Assembly: GCA_021234155.1 (NCBI GenBank)
Contig: JAJEKV010000075.1
Span: 2,048,001 to 2,112,000, forward strand
Length of the DNA: 64,000 nt
Reading direction: 5' to 3'
Source of the DNA: Isoetes taiwanensis
Lineage: Eukaryota; Streptophyta; Lycopodiopsida; Isoetales; Isoetaceae
The notes beneath the pieces are model-generated. The model made no database searches. It saw only the letters and a program-made list of their open reading frames with translations, and was not told where the DNA came from. Numbering within the stretch: position 1 is the stretch's first letter; every line of letters begins with the position of its first letter. This document shows positions 11,488 to 23,000 of this stretch, in pieces. The position numbers and the translations under genes are program-made.

Positions 11488-11718
11488 TAGAAGATTCCAG
11501 AAGCTTCTAGAAGATTCCAGAAGCCTTATAGGAGTGTCTAGAATGTTATAGAACTTCCTGGAAGATTCCAGAAGCCTCCAGAGCGCTCTAGAAGGTCCAC
11601 TAAACTTGGGAGCTTTTGAGGAGCTTCTAGAACATTCTAGGAGCTTCTAGAATGTTATAGAACTTCCTAGAAGATTCCAGAAGCCTCTAAAAGGCTCTAG
11701 AAGCTTCTAGAACTTTCA
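11488..11718. promoter_or_regulatory. Heat-shock-element-like array
   Basis: Seven uninterrupted alternating units GAA-nn-TTC run from 11490 to 11522 with exact 5-bp spacing. Further runs of three to four units follow at about 11545-11570 and 11620-11718 (TTCTAGAA, GAAGATTCCAGAAG). Alternating nGAAn/nTTCn is the binding site for heat-shock transcription factors. It sits about 1 kb upstream of the RepHel start, near the Helitron 5' end. Function is inferred; the array could also be a chance minisatellite or a SINE body. Confidence 0.55.
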
Positions 11719-11786
11719 AGGATCTGGCGACCAAGGGCCCAGATCGCGCCACGTGGCGCCTCCTTTACCGTCGATGGGGGTGGAGT

Positions 11787-11820
11787 TACTCACTCACTCA
11801 CTCACTCACTAACTCACTAA
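11787..11820. repeat. (CACT)n microsatellite near Helitron 5' end
   Basis: A short run of CACT/CACTAA repeats lies about 30 bp inside the Helitron 5' terminus. Confidence 0.8.
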
Positions 11821-11848
11821 CGGACACTATTTCTTTATTATATATAGA

Positions 11849-13220
11849 TAGTTTTTTATGATATATGTATAATAGTAAAAAGATATTGGAATTCTATTAT
11901 TCTGTAACAACATTATAATAATAATAACTACTAAACTTGTATATAATCTAGATTACTATGTATTCTGATACTTGTCAAAGTAAAAAAAACCATAAGTCCC
12001 ATACATCACGGAGTCCAACCAACCAACGATTTCACAAGGCTTAACAACTGCTTGGACTTGCTCTTCTTTTTCCCATCATCCTTCGACTTCTCTGACAAAT
12101 TGCTAGACGACTTCTTCTTCATTTCCGGATTCTTTGCGAACAGCGAAGTGGTGACACATGCGAGTTTCAAGATTTTTTACGATGCATGAGACCAAACAAA
12201 GTTCACAGTGTTGTTGTGAAGCAAGTTGATGACATTCTGTTGCAGTTTATAGAGATCGAACGTGACCACACCAGCAAGGAGACGGGTATCACTCTGACAT
12301 CCTTCAAAGAGCGTCCGGTGGCAGGATAACTAGGAACCTGGAATCATTAGCCTTTATGCATATTACGGGGCTAAAGTCGATGTCTTTCTTTGAACCCTTG
12401 GCTCGTCCTCTCCAAAACCTCAGGTCTCATTTCATCACTCCCCTTCTTCTTCTTGAGCTTAACACGTACACAATCTTTGTGTACCACCGGTATGGTCTCC
12501 AAGATCATTTCGACCTTAAGTGTCTCGATAACCCGTTTTACTTTGTCAAACCATGTTCATGAGTATCTTAAATATCATTTGTAAAATATTTTTTAAATTG
12601 ATTTTATATAATTCAATAAATGATTTGTTATGGTGTATACCACAATTAAGTAATTTGTTAAATTATCATAACAATATTAATTCAATTGCTTATCAAACTA
12701 TCATCATTTATTTATATAAAATATTTTTTCTTTGCCAAATTTTAAATTTGTTAAATAACTCTAAATGCAAAATTTATATTTTAAAATGTTCTATATGAAA
12801 AATTCAATTTGTTAGTATAGAAATCAAATTTATGCTCCGATAACCATCATACTTTTAATTTAAAGCTATAAACTTATAAAAATGTTAAAATTAAGAAGAG
12901 TTAAGAAAATACATATAATCTCGGTAAAATTGATGAATTAAATTTAAATAGGTTTAAATTTTATTAAATTTCTTATCTTGTTGTCAGCAGTCTGGTGAAG
13001 AAAGATTACTATGCTTCATGCAATACACATGCTGATTGTATATAACTAGATTTTAAATAACTAGAAATGCAAAATTTATCTTAAAATATTGTATATGAAA
13101 AATCTAATTCTAAATAGATTGAAGTGAAAATTAGTGTAGGATTTAAATTTACACTTTGAAAATTATATAATCAAATTAAGAAGAGTTAAAAAATATATAT
13201 ATAATCTCCATAAAGTCTTA
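11849..13220 (+). repeat. AT-rich repeat, copy B, right part, rearranged
   Basis: This continues copy B after the Helitron. Relative to copy A (2660-3480), the 11926-11990 block is inverted (it matches the reverse complement of 2815-2880), and about 540 bp of unrelated sequence lies between it and the resumption at 12540 (ACTTTGTCAAACCATG). From about 13045 a second, partial copy of the repeat tail follows. Confidence 0.75.
11995..12540 (-). pseudogene. Captured gene-like fragment, unidentified
   Basis: This is more GC-rich than its surroundings and is absent from repeat copy A. On the minus strand, open segments read KRVIETLKVEMILETIPVVH, then a KLKKKK block, then FSPVICIKANDSRFLVILPP, and finally a Lys/Ser-rich tail (MKKKSSSNLSEKSKDDGKKK). 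Stops and frame changes separate them. The composition suggests a fragment of a nuclear-type gene carried into the repeat. I cannot name the family. Confidence 0.4.
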
Positions 13221-14240
13221 AATTTAGTGACCCTAAGACACTAAGATAATGGTTGGAAGGAGTTTTTCCTAATCAAATTTAGATATCTTTGAAGGTGTTG
13301 ATGAGTCAAGAATGATGGCATACCTTCAAGTGTTAGGGTAGAACAACTTGAAAAAAGGTTTGGTCATCGCATAAGTTGACAAAGGTGATCTTGATATATA
13401 TAATCAACTGCGATATAGGCGGTGAAAGGGTGGTACAAACCGATACTAAAGTTTATGCTCTAGATAGATTAAAAGTGAGGTGTTGACATTGGGAGTTCGA
13501 ACTCAAGCAATCACTATCTACATTCTGAGTATGTGTAAATTGGCACAGGAAAGGGATCTTTCCCTTTTTTTTTTTAATAAAGGAGCATGAACATAAATAA
13601 AAGTAGTGAAGGGTGATGGTACAATTTACAAATCCAAGGCCTAGAGGGTTGCTGCATGGCAATGTCTAGTTGGTTGGGTCAAGAGAGGTCTATTCTCTGA
13701 GTAGTAAGGTGAGTCAAGGCTTAGAGCTAAAAGAAACAGCATTAGATATGGTTGGATCTATAGTGCTACTTAGCTCCTGACATGTGAAGTTGAATAAAAT
13801 AGCATAAGCAGATGAAGGTACTAGAGATTAAACGAAGGCAGGGTTGAAAATTTTTTGCTACCAACGCATCTACCAGAGAAAAATATTTAAATATCAGTAC
13901 TGGAGAACTTTGTACTTCTACGGTATCGTTGCGAGCAAAAGTTTATCAAAGGGGAGAGCGGATTAGGATCCAACTTAGAAGATTCTATCTCGCTCAGAGT
14001 AGTCGTCGTCCATCTTGCATCGACACGGTGCTATACTATGGTCGGGGAACCCATTTGCCGAGGCCAATAATGACCCTTGGGGCGGCGGAGTTGTTGCCAC
14101 CATAGCATGGATTTACGGAAGGCAGTCTTTTAATTTAAATAGAAAACAGAGCCACTATAAATAAATTGAGAACTACTATATCCCTTGAAAAAGTAACTTA
14201 GAAGTAGATGTGTATAAGAAATATAAAACATATATAACAT
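13220..14240. other. No gene seen
   Basis: This stretch has no recognisable domain. A B-box-like GGGAGTTCGAACTC occurs near 13491 without a convincing A box. The minus-strand frame at 13453-13662 has no features. Confidence 0.4.
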
Positions 14241-14249
14241 ACTTAAGGA

Positions 14250-14326
14250 AGGCTGGCATGGTGGTAAGGAACTAGGGTTGGAATTAGGAGGTCACGGGTT
14301 TGAAATGGGGGCGGGAAAAAAAAAAA
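14250..14326 (+). repeat. SINE head with A-run
   Basis: An A-box-like TGGCATGGTGGTAAGG (14254-14269) and a degenerate B box, GGGTTTGAAATGGGG (14296-14310), are followed by a run of A at 14316-14326. The arrangement is that of a short tRNA-derived retroposon. Confidence 0.55.
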
Positions 14327-14740
14327 TTGATCAATGGGCACGCAGTCAAACCGGCGTAAAAGGGATTTTAGGCACTTTAAATTGAAAACTAATGTTGCTT
14401 TTTTCCGAGTACGCTGATTTGGGTTTTTAGCCCTATATTTTATACTAGAGAGTCATCCAAAGGGGTGTCCTATTCTGGACGCAATAGAACAAAAATCGCC
14501 TCAATCTGAATTTCCTAGAGAAAGTTATGGCCTGTGGAAGAACAACATAATCTCATCTTAATATTTTGATTTTTTCTTCCTATCAAGCTCATTCATCACC
14601 TACTTAGGCCAAAAATAATCCTACTTACGTATTTGGTGTAACTTTCCTACATTGGAGGTTCCCTACTATTTAACCGGTCTAACGAGTTAGACATGGCCAG
14701 TGCTATGATCTGATCTACCAAGATCATGCTCTGATACCAT

Positions 14741-16286
14741 TGTGATGCTCCCCGAACCTATACAATGCTCCCATTGTATAAATATGGAAAATCCCCTCTT
14801 CCATGGCGACTACACTACCATAGAAAGGCTCTCCGTACCTCGGACCACCTGTGATGGCCAGATGTCTGGGTGAAGGACACAGGGGTGTCATTTGTCCCAC
14901 GTCTTCTATGGGAATCCTATATAGCAGAAGCGTACACCTGGCAAGAATACAAATAAATAATATGCCACCACAAAGGGTGGCCCATCCATCATCACACAAA
15001 TAACAACAGAGTACCAATACAACATAGGAAATGCATCAGAAATAAGGATTCTACCCCGGGCTCAGACTCAAGGGGGTCAACTGACAGTCAAGGCCTTCGG
15101 ATAACAACAGAGAAAATCATAACAAAGGCATTGGCTAGCATAGAACAATGACTAGGGTAGTCCACTCCATCCATCCCTCCACATGCACACTTTGCGATAG
15201 GTGAATCATCTTATGGCGTGGTTATAGCCTTCTTGAAGAGCGAAATCTCATGGATTCACCCTATGAGACTACTTGGGGTTACATCTCCCCGATCCGATGA
15301 GGCGTAAAGGAAATAAATTCACTCCCGAACATGATGGTACCATGGGTGGCTAGAGGATCGTGCCACCACCGGTGACCACACATCCGTGCAGGCTTTTAAC
15401 CTCCCTCCTCCCCTCCCGGCCCATAGGTCACCCCAGCGAGCCCATCGGGCCCAAGACATCCCTTTAGGTGCGTGTCGGCCACCCAGAAGGTGTCAGTCCC
15501 ATACTCGGCCCTACACGGTGATCGATTATAAGCCTAGCACACTATAGGAATCTTGTAGTCATACTAGGAAGGATTCCACCTCCGTTTCACCGTCACGGCC
15601 GTTATCTGGTGCTGAATCAGAACATAGCATCCACAACCCGGTGGGCTCTTGTGCAGCAGTCGCATTTAATGGGATTTAAGAGATTCTAGCTAGGAGCATC
15701 ACTAAATCTAGATAGCCTTTAGGTCTCTACCCCCCCTTAATCCAATAGAACACAGGAGGAACATAAAGAGAAAACAACAATCAGATACAAACATCCATCA
15801 TCATCATAAATAGACCATAGAATAGAATCTAATCAGCCATCTACTCAAACAAGGGTCAGAAGAATACAAGCTATGCTAAAACTAACCGGTATCATAGCTA
15901 TCTCTCTGGTTCTCCATCTTTCTGGCTGGAACCAAGGTTGAACAACAGCTCCTCCTCCACCAATTTCCTCCCAATTCGAATTGGGGCAAATTGGAGTGGG
16001 AGCCCCAATTTGGGTGTCCCAAATTGGCAAGCATGATTTGCCCAATCTATCTGGGCCAGGTGGCAACTCTAAATTGGTTATTATTATTAACTAATTTAAT
16101 ATTTTAACCCCTTTTAATATTAGGTTAAGCCCTAAATTCGAATTAGGGTTTAGGGTTAGGTTTCCACCTTAATAATTAATGATCAACATAGCTACCCTTA
16201 GCTTATGAATAATTAATGCACCATTAATTATTCATAGTGATGTGCCTTGTATTTATACCCAAAAGGCGTATAAATATGTGGAACGT
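14741..16286 (-). mobile_element. Minus-strand LTR with adjacent primer-binding site
   Basis: On the minus strand the segment ends ...GAGCATCACA at 14741, then one base, then TGGTATCAGAGC (14739-14728), a perfect 12-nt complement to the 3' end of initiator methionine tRNA. This is the standard junction of a 5' LTR and primer-binding site in plant Copia and Gypsy elements. The other LTR end is probably TGTGACGTTCCAC at 16286, though this is less certain. No gag or pol follows below 14728, so the element is truncated. Confidence 0.7.
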
Positions 16287-16429
16287 CACAGAAATGGCTC
16301 TGGTTTGAGGTCTGGTCCAGAAGGCAGAGGGGAGGTTGGGAAAAAAAATTACAAGTCATGGTACAAATTAGATCTGGTCTGTCTGGAATATAATTGGAAT
16401 CCCACTTCATAATATAGAATGGCTGATAA

Positions 16430-16625
16430 TTAATCTAATCCATCTTCCTTTTAATAATTTGGTTCAAAGCAGCTTCTTCTCCACAGACAACCTCAAGGGT
16501 CTTGTCATCCACCTTAAAAATGGAGAGAAACGAGATATTCTGGATTTTCATGACCCAAAATTTAGCTTCACTAATTGAGAGGCATTTCTTGGAAATAATG
16601 TATAAGAAAAGCTTTCCTGAAAAAT
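16430..16625 (-). pseudogene. Short coding-like fragment, unidentified
   Basis: An uninterrupted minus-strand frame reads LFLYIISKKCLSISEAKFWV, continues through FKVDDKTLEVV and ends near ALNQIIKRKM. It looks like a fragment of a retroelement or host protein but has no decisive motif. Confidence 0.35.
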
Positions 16626-16929
16626 ATATCAGTGGCAGAAGGGTGCAATATAGAAAATAAATCTATATAGTCCTCATTGAACCCTTTATTCTGACATTCA
16701 TTGTTATCTCCTGTTTTAGAAGGATCCAAGAGATCACTTTACATCAATACATTCTTATAAGAAAGGGGAGGAGTCAGACCTTAAGTAGATTTCGCCATAG
16801 TTCTAACAATCACATGTGTTAACTTTTGCCGGAGGTCCATTGCTGTCTCTGACCTCACAATCTATGATCCCTCCTTTTTTGAGCTTTATCTGATAGGTTT
16901 CAAGGGAAGTGGTAACATCTTGCGAACAC

Positions 16930-17950
16930 TCCACTGCATTTTTGGATAGTCCAGTCTAGAGCCCAATTTATGCATACTTTCTATGGAGTTGATCCTACCA
17001 AGGAAAATTTGGCTACTGTTGTATCCAAATGCTTGGCTCAGACTCTTACTTCTAGTAATGTATGTGCTAGATTTTATGAAACACGGGTATGGCCTTGGAA
17101 GCCTGCTAAGGTTTAGCCTTAAACTTTGGCAGATGAAATGGAAGTAGACAGATTTGTTGTAGTTGGATCTGCTTCAAGTAGAGTTTCTACAGATGACGTT
17201 GGTATAGATGATGTTGCTAGTCTAATTGTTGCTGGTATAGATGACATTGTTGGTTTAGATGCACCGACGACCATAGCAAATAATATTGTTGGTACAGATG
17301 TAGCTACTACAGATTTAGATGTTGCAAATGATCTAGACTTAAATGTTTGCAAGTATATATAGGTGTTGCACTAGCAAATATTGCTAATCGTCCTTCTACG
17401 AGTGAGTGGGTAAGTGCTCTGCGCTTTATGGACCTTGGATGTTGCTATTTCTCCATGTGTTCATGGGTATCTGTAAAAAGTGCTTCCTCGTGGTAACTCC
17501 ACTAAACTCTAGTTGGACATTCCTATGGATAGACATATTTCTACTTTAGATGCATGGGATGTTAGAGTTGAAGGCCTCTGGGTAAGCATCTTCTCTAGTG
17601 GGCCCCACAATCAAAATTCTAGAAGGTTGTTGCAATTCATTTGGGTTGTTACTGAGACATGTGTGGTTGTGAAGGTCGCTTGGTCCACATGTATCAAACC
17701 AAGATTTGCCGATGGTCTAGATATGATTAACTTTCTCTTACAGAGTTTTATGATCTCTAAGTTCATTTCTCGCTACCTGGTGGGGATGATTCATGCACCT
17801 AGAATGAGGTTGGTTGTGCATGCACTTGGACAATGTATTCTTTTTGAGAGACTGACACTTAAGACAGTTCTTTCTTGCAGTCCTTTTTATCAGTTTCGCC
17901 TATATTCTAATGCTTCCCAATTCTTAAAGGGCCTACTTGATTTTTGAGAG
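16930..17950 (+). mobile_element. LINE remnant (L1-like), deleted
   Basis: The 17513-17947 frame matches the better LINE copy at 62600-63130: STLDAWDVRVEGL versus STSDAWDVIIEGL, VVKVAWSTCIKPRFADGL versus VVKVAWSKCIKPKSAGGL, and NASQFLKGLLDF versus NASPFLKGLLDS. A stretch corresponding to about 60 residues is deleted. The upstream 16950-17115 segment (FYETRVWPWKPAKV) may derive from the same element. No reverse-transcriptase catalytic core remains. Confidence 0.75.
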
Positions 17951-18279
17951 ATGGTTCGAGCACTGTTTCAAATTAATCATGATGCTTGCACACAATTAAG
18001 CTCTCAGTGTTGGTGGATTCCTCTAAACAATTATATGTCTTTGTGTGCTACTGTATATCCATTGGCTTAGGAGTGTTGGAGGCTTGCTGGCATTTTTGGT
18101 ATGAGGCTGAGTTCACTTGTTGCCTTGGAATGTTTTTTAGACTAAGTTTATGCTATCTCGATGGAGAAGAGATATTGACAAAAGTTGGCTGATATTCACA
18201 TAAAGCTCTGTTATGTGACAGTTGTTATGTATTGCATAAAGCCTTCCAGTCTGGCGTTCCCTATAGCCTAATATAAATA

Positions 18280-19170
18280 TTTCAATATTTGGTAGTAGTG
18301 GACTCCACTCGTAGGTAATTGTACATGTGCACTACTTCCACGTCTTGACCTTGGTAAGTGAAGCAAGTGAATTGATGCGCATTCCAGTGAATTGGCAGAA
18401 AGTACTCAAGGCATCCAGATGCTGCTACATACTCGCTGGGATATAGGCTAAGAGGTCCACGTCATCCACATATATTAGCTGCCGGATGACTTGGTATGCA
18501 AGCCTGGCCCCCTCCATCTCCATGCTGTGCAAGCCAATCCTCAAAACTGATCAATCTACAATCTGCACCTACATGTTGTACAAGCCAATCTTCCAAACAA
18601 CCTAGTAGAGACTGGGCACCCTTTGGCGAATCCCAATACTCTTTTGTTGGTAATCCTTCATGGGGGTAGCATTCGAGCTAAGCAAGTTTCATAAGGCTTG
18701 TAAACCTGATTTGCGATTCCCGAGAGACTCCCAATCAGATCAAATCTTTTCCATAGTTCCTCCCTAGAGACTATGTCGAAAGCTTTGGCAAAGTCCACGA
18801 AGCAACAATACAAAATCTTGTCATTTTTTTTTTCTATTGTCCTCTATCAAGGCGCCCAATGTGAAGATATGGTCGCCCAATGTTAAGATATGGTTATGGA
18901 GTATTTGGACCTAAACCCTACTTGTGCAAGTGCATGTATCCCCATTTCCTCTGCCCATGCCGTCAATTGCTGCCCAAAAATACCGGTCAACCATTTTGCC
19001 AATAACTAGCTGACCATAATTGAGCAGGGCAGTGTGAATTACCCGCCTTATGTATTAGGACCACTCTGCCGATGGTCCATTGTGAAGGTAAGCCATCCAA
19101 TAGGGCTCTATTGAATAGATCATTAAGGAGGTGGACAATTTGTCCACATTAACGATCATCGATCTAATCT
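18280..19170 (-). mobile_element. LINE reverse-transcriptase remnant
   Basis: Minus-strand frames, interrupted by shifts, give in order LFNRALLDGLPSQWTIGRVV (about 19110), a DHIFTLGALIEDNRKK-like segment (about 18860), CFVDFAKAFDIV (about 18790) and QLIYVDDVDLLAYIP (about 18470, the YxDD catalytic box), then QHLDALSTFCQFTGMRINSL (about 18400). These are reverse-transcriptase blocks of a non-LTR retrotransposon. The lineage differs from the neighbouring plus-strand LINE. Confidence 0.82.
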
Positions 19171-19439
19171 ATAACTAGTTTATTTGTAAAGTTGATACAA
19201 CCTAAGCACCAGTTTGCATTAATATTCCATGTCAAAATGATGCGCATTCAATTGAGAAAGATCAATGCTACATTACAAATGGATCACGTCCTTAACTTTG
19301 TTAGGAAGGTAAGGTTATCCGTCTGGCTGAGGCTGATAACCAAAATACTCCAATAGTAGTACTCCAATAGTGGTAATCAATTATCAGTACTCCTACAATA
19401 GTGATAACCAAAAAAATGACTCTCACTTTACACAATTAA

Positions 19440-19735
19440 ATACTCCCTTTTTGGTTAAGTTGTAAGCTCTCGAACCTTTCTACTAAAGAGCACATTTCGT
19501 TTCTTTTATTCCTTTCCGGAAAACCCTCGTGGTTCTCTGTTTTGAATCTAGATCCGTTTCAGCTCTCTCTCATCACTAGCTTCTTGCTTTGCTGCCGGAA
19601 CTATGCTGTCGAATATTATAGAAAGATTGCAAGTCCAATGCCAGGTCTAATTCTAGCTCTCCAAACTCGGATGGTGCAAGTGGAGCATGCAAAGTCTTAA
19701 CACAGGAGCTCCGAGATATCGATCTGTTTTGTGAG
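19440..19735 (+). promoter_or_regulatory. 5' region of FKBP42 gene with two small uORFs
   Basis: A pyrimidine-rich leader (TTTCTTTTATTCC, CTCTCTCTC) precedes the gene. Two short upstream open frames lie at 19603-19650 (15 codons) and 19638-19700 (20 codons). If both are in the transcript they could lower translation of the main frame. The main frame is open back to 19622 without an ATG and reads as Ser-rich protein, so an unseen upstream coding exon is possible. Confidence 0.45.
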
Positions 19736-22489
19736 ATGGGGGCGGAGAAAGCAACTACCCAAGAGATTGTTGAAGAGTTTGACTTGGATAACAAGCCTGG
19801 CAGCGGGGAATCTCCTAATATTCCTGTAACAGGTGAGATTTTAACTTAGGACAAACAATTGCATCGTTCGTTTGTTAGGAAAACATCTTTCAGCATTTAA
19901 TCTTTTTGAGACTTTGGTGCATTAAATCATATACTGTAGACCTGTTATAAAACATTGCAGCGTTGCAAAAGTTGGAAGGCTTAATATGCTGCACTGCGCT
20001 GAAAGATCCTACGCATCCCCGTGCATACACGGAAAGAGGGTCCAATGTTTCACTGTCTATGATCACATTGTAGCCTGTGTAATTGCAACGCATATTTATT
20101 GTGTGTATTAATATGATGTACATGCTGTCTTAATTGTTTTTCTTAAAATGGAAATGATCTGCAGGTCAATCTGCCAGGGAGGATGTTAGTATTAAAAAGA
20201 ATGAGGGAGATCACAAACACTTAAGAACTGATAATCAACATCCACCGGAAGTCGATACTGAGGTGGAGAGTATAGCTGATGGAGTCTCAAAGCAGTTAAT
20301 AAAGGAAGGCCATGGAGACAAGCCTCGTCGGCATACTACCTGTTTCTGTAAGATTTCATATTTGTGATAGTATATCTGGAATGTGCCTTGTTGTTGAGCG
20401 CTTTGAGAAAATTACTTAGCATAGGCAAGGGGGCCTTCAAGGTTGCTAATTGATTTCCTGGGTGAATGCTTGTAGGGACTGGGATTACATAGGTAAGAGT
20501 CATTAAACTTCTATTAAGATTTAAAAAAAACTCTACTCAATATATGTTTGTCATTAAGGTTGCAGTTCGGTGGAAGTAGCTTGCATGTTTTATACAAGTG
20601 GTTTGTTGCTGGAAAGTTTTACTTATGCTTATGCTGAATTGAACCAGTGCATTATCGAGCATGGACGGAAAGTACAATGCACAAGTTTGATGATACTTGG
20701 CAAGAGCAGCAACCTATGGAACTTGTCCTTGGACATGGTATGCTATTCTCATTCGGTAATATATTAGCTAATGATATGTAAAGCACCATGGCCATGAAAT
20801 TAAGCCCTTTACAATGGCATCTCCATGTTGCATTTTTTTTCTACAACATTCACAGGTCTCATCAGTTGGTTTCGATGTGATATGAGAAATCTGTGCCTGG
20901 GATTTGTGAGATTATCTACTGACACTCTAATTCCGGATATTGGACCTTTCCTCTGATTCACACAGATGAGTTTTCAGGGAAATGTGATTGTAAAGAATCT
21001 CATATCGGTCATTTTTGCAGAAAAACCAGTCCTTTGTGGCCTTGCAATGGGAGTTGCAAGTATGAAAGCCGGTGAACGAGCTCTGTTTCATGTAGGCTGG
21101 CAGCTGGGTTATGGGAAAGAAGGGAACTTCTCTTTCCCTAATGTTCCACCAATGGCTGATTTGATTTATGAAGTTGAGCTGATTGGATTTGAAGACGTAA
21201 AGGAAGTAAGCTCAATAACCATTGAGTTCATGTGTTGCAACTGGATGTTAGAAGAAATTGATTTTTCTTCAAACATGTGAGAAAAGAGATTGTGTGTTAT
21301 AAGAATTTAATTTGAGGGGAGTTATGTGTCTTGCTTCTATAAAGTCCTATGGTACATGTGAATCCTTTTGAACTGGAATGAACTGTTTATTGCAAACCTG
21401 AATCACACACCCAAGTTTCTAGAATGGCACTGATGAGTAAATGTGTACTTAATGCTCACAAAGGATGCAGGCCACGTGCCTTTGCATGATGGCTATGGCT
21501 GGAGGACTTGTCTCACAATTTTGTTATGTATGAGATGAAAGGTTTAGGAATGTATAATGTTATAATTTGCACAACTGCAGGAGATTTAACAGCATTGTTT
21601 AAGGATTCTTTGTTGTTCTGTCAACAGGGTAGGTCACGTGCTGAGATGACGGTTGAAGAGCGCATTGAATCTGCAGACCGTAGGAGGGTTGATGGAAATG
21701 AAGCTTTTAAATCAAAAAGTATTGAAGAAGCCATGCAACAATATGAAATGGTAATTTTCAGGGATTCCTGATAGTTATCCCATATCTATTTTGCAATATG
21801 GTGTTTTGCACATGATAGCTTCTTTATGAGCACAACTCTTCGTATTGCTTTTTAAGGGTCCAGGGCTAATCTGACCTCTAGTTTTTGATCTGCAAGTCTC
21901 ACAATTATGCTTATTTTTTGCAGGCGCTAGCCTACATGGGAGATGACTTTATGTTTCAGTTATTTGGAAAGTATAAGGACATGGCGAATGCTGTGAAGTT
22001 ACCATGTCATTTGAACATGGCAGCCTGCTATCTGAAGCTTGAAAAATATGAGGAAGCAATTGGACAATGCAACATGGTAAATCACAAGTTGAATGAAACA
22101 TTTTTAGCTTGACAAGGGTAATGCTTTTGTGGATTATGATAGATTACAGTACCTTCTTGCAGGTGGTAGCAGAGGAACCAGATAATGTTAAAGCTCTCTA
22201 TCGACGTGGTAAGGCACAAGCTGCTCTTGGCAGAACAGATGAAGCAAGGAATGATTTTAAAAAAGTAAAGCAACTGGCGCCTGATGATAAGGCAGTAATT
22301 CATGAATTGCATGTTCTGGCTCAACAAGATAAACAGCTATATGAAAAGCAAAAAGAACTTTACAAAGGATTGTTTGGTCCACCTCCAACAAAGCAACCTT
22401 CAAAGAGAAGATGGTATGTAATAGTATGGATCTGGTTACTCTCTCTTTTTAGGGCCATAGGATGTGGATTTCGAAAGAAAAAGGATTAA
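19736..22489 (+). CDS. TWD1: FKBP42 / TWISTED DWARF 1 immunophilin, 7 exons
   Basis: Exons are 19736-19832, 20165-20347, 20648-20737, 21021-21205, 21628-21750, 21924-22076 and 22163-22489. All introns are GT-AG and the phases join into 385 codons; Arabidopsis TWD1 has 365. The protein has an acidic N-terminus, an FKBP domain from about residue 70 (VSKQLIKEGHG, LHYRAW, GWQLGYGKEGNFSFPNVPP) to about 185 (GFEDVKE), three TPRs at about 190-330 (MTVEERIESADRR, AYMGDDFMFQLFGKY, ALYRRGKAQAALG), and a C-terminal hydrophobic anchor (WYVIVWIWLLSLF) before a basic tail. In angiosperms TWD1 is an ER/plasma-membrane co-chaperone that binds HSP90 through its TPRs and brings ABCB auxin transporters to the membrane. 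The PPIase fold in this family is usually catalytically weak. No frame damage is visible. The start codon is provisional. Confidence 0.95.
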
Positions 22490-22689
22490 ACGTTCTGCTA
22501 TTAAAATTATTATACATGAGTCTAATTGTACTTGTCTACATCAGGTTATGCTTTCAAATAATATAAATGTTACAATTTTTGGGGAATGATAAAATGGCAA
22601 CAAATCTGGGAAAGGGAAATCCTTCCTATTATATCATATGCAGTGGGACTCGTTAACCAAACATGAAACCTCCGCGGACGATAAAAGAA

Positions 22690-23000
22690 CCTTCCTTCCT
22701 TCCTTCCTCTCATTGTCTTATGCTATGTAGATGATCTACTCATTGTGCTACCCTTAAGCAAGTTCTCAAGTACATTATTATAGGTGCTCTTTAGCGGAGA
22801 CTTCGATATCAAATCATCACAGATATGACTCCTCTACATAGATACTCCAATGCCAATTGGGCTAGTGACAATCATGATTGCCGATCCATTTCTGGATATG
22901 TTTTTATACTTGCTGGCAAATACATTAGCTAACACAGAAGCTGAGTACATTGCAGTGAATTATGTTTCCTGTGAAGCTATCTATTCCTCAAATGCTTGAG
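22690..23000 (+). mobile_element. Ty1/Copia polymerase scraps
   Basis: Plus-strand frames give LCYVDDLLIV (about 22720, the reverse-transcriptase YVDD box) and then RYSNANWASDNHDCRSISGY (about 22838) with a TEAEYIA motif (about 22940), the RNase H region of Copia elements. Most of the domain between and around them is deleted. A (CTTC)n run sits at 22690-22708, just downstream of the FKBP42 3' end. Confidence 0.85.

Larger units (their letters stand above)
4525..11848 (-). mobile_element. Helitron, 7,324 bp, autonomous-type but decayed
   Basis: The element reads on the minus strand. Its 5' end is TC at 11848-11847, preceded by A, and begins TCTATATATAATAAAG. Its 3' end is CTAG at 4528-4525, next to a 9-bp hairpin and followed by T. 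There is no target duplication and insertion lies between A and T, as known for Helitrons. Repeat copy A near 2660 gives the empty site and supports both ends to the base. Inside, in element order: a CACT microsatellite, a heat-shock-element-like array, a tRNA-like segment, 5' tandem repeats, a Rep/helicase gene with charged N-terminal repeats, and a GC-rich 3' tail. Frameshifts and stops in the gene mean this copy cannot now move itself. Confidence 0.93.
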
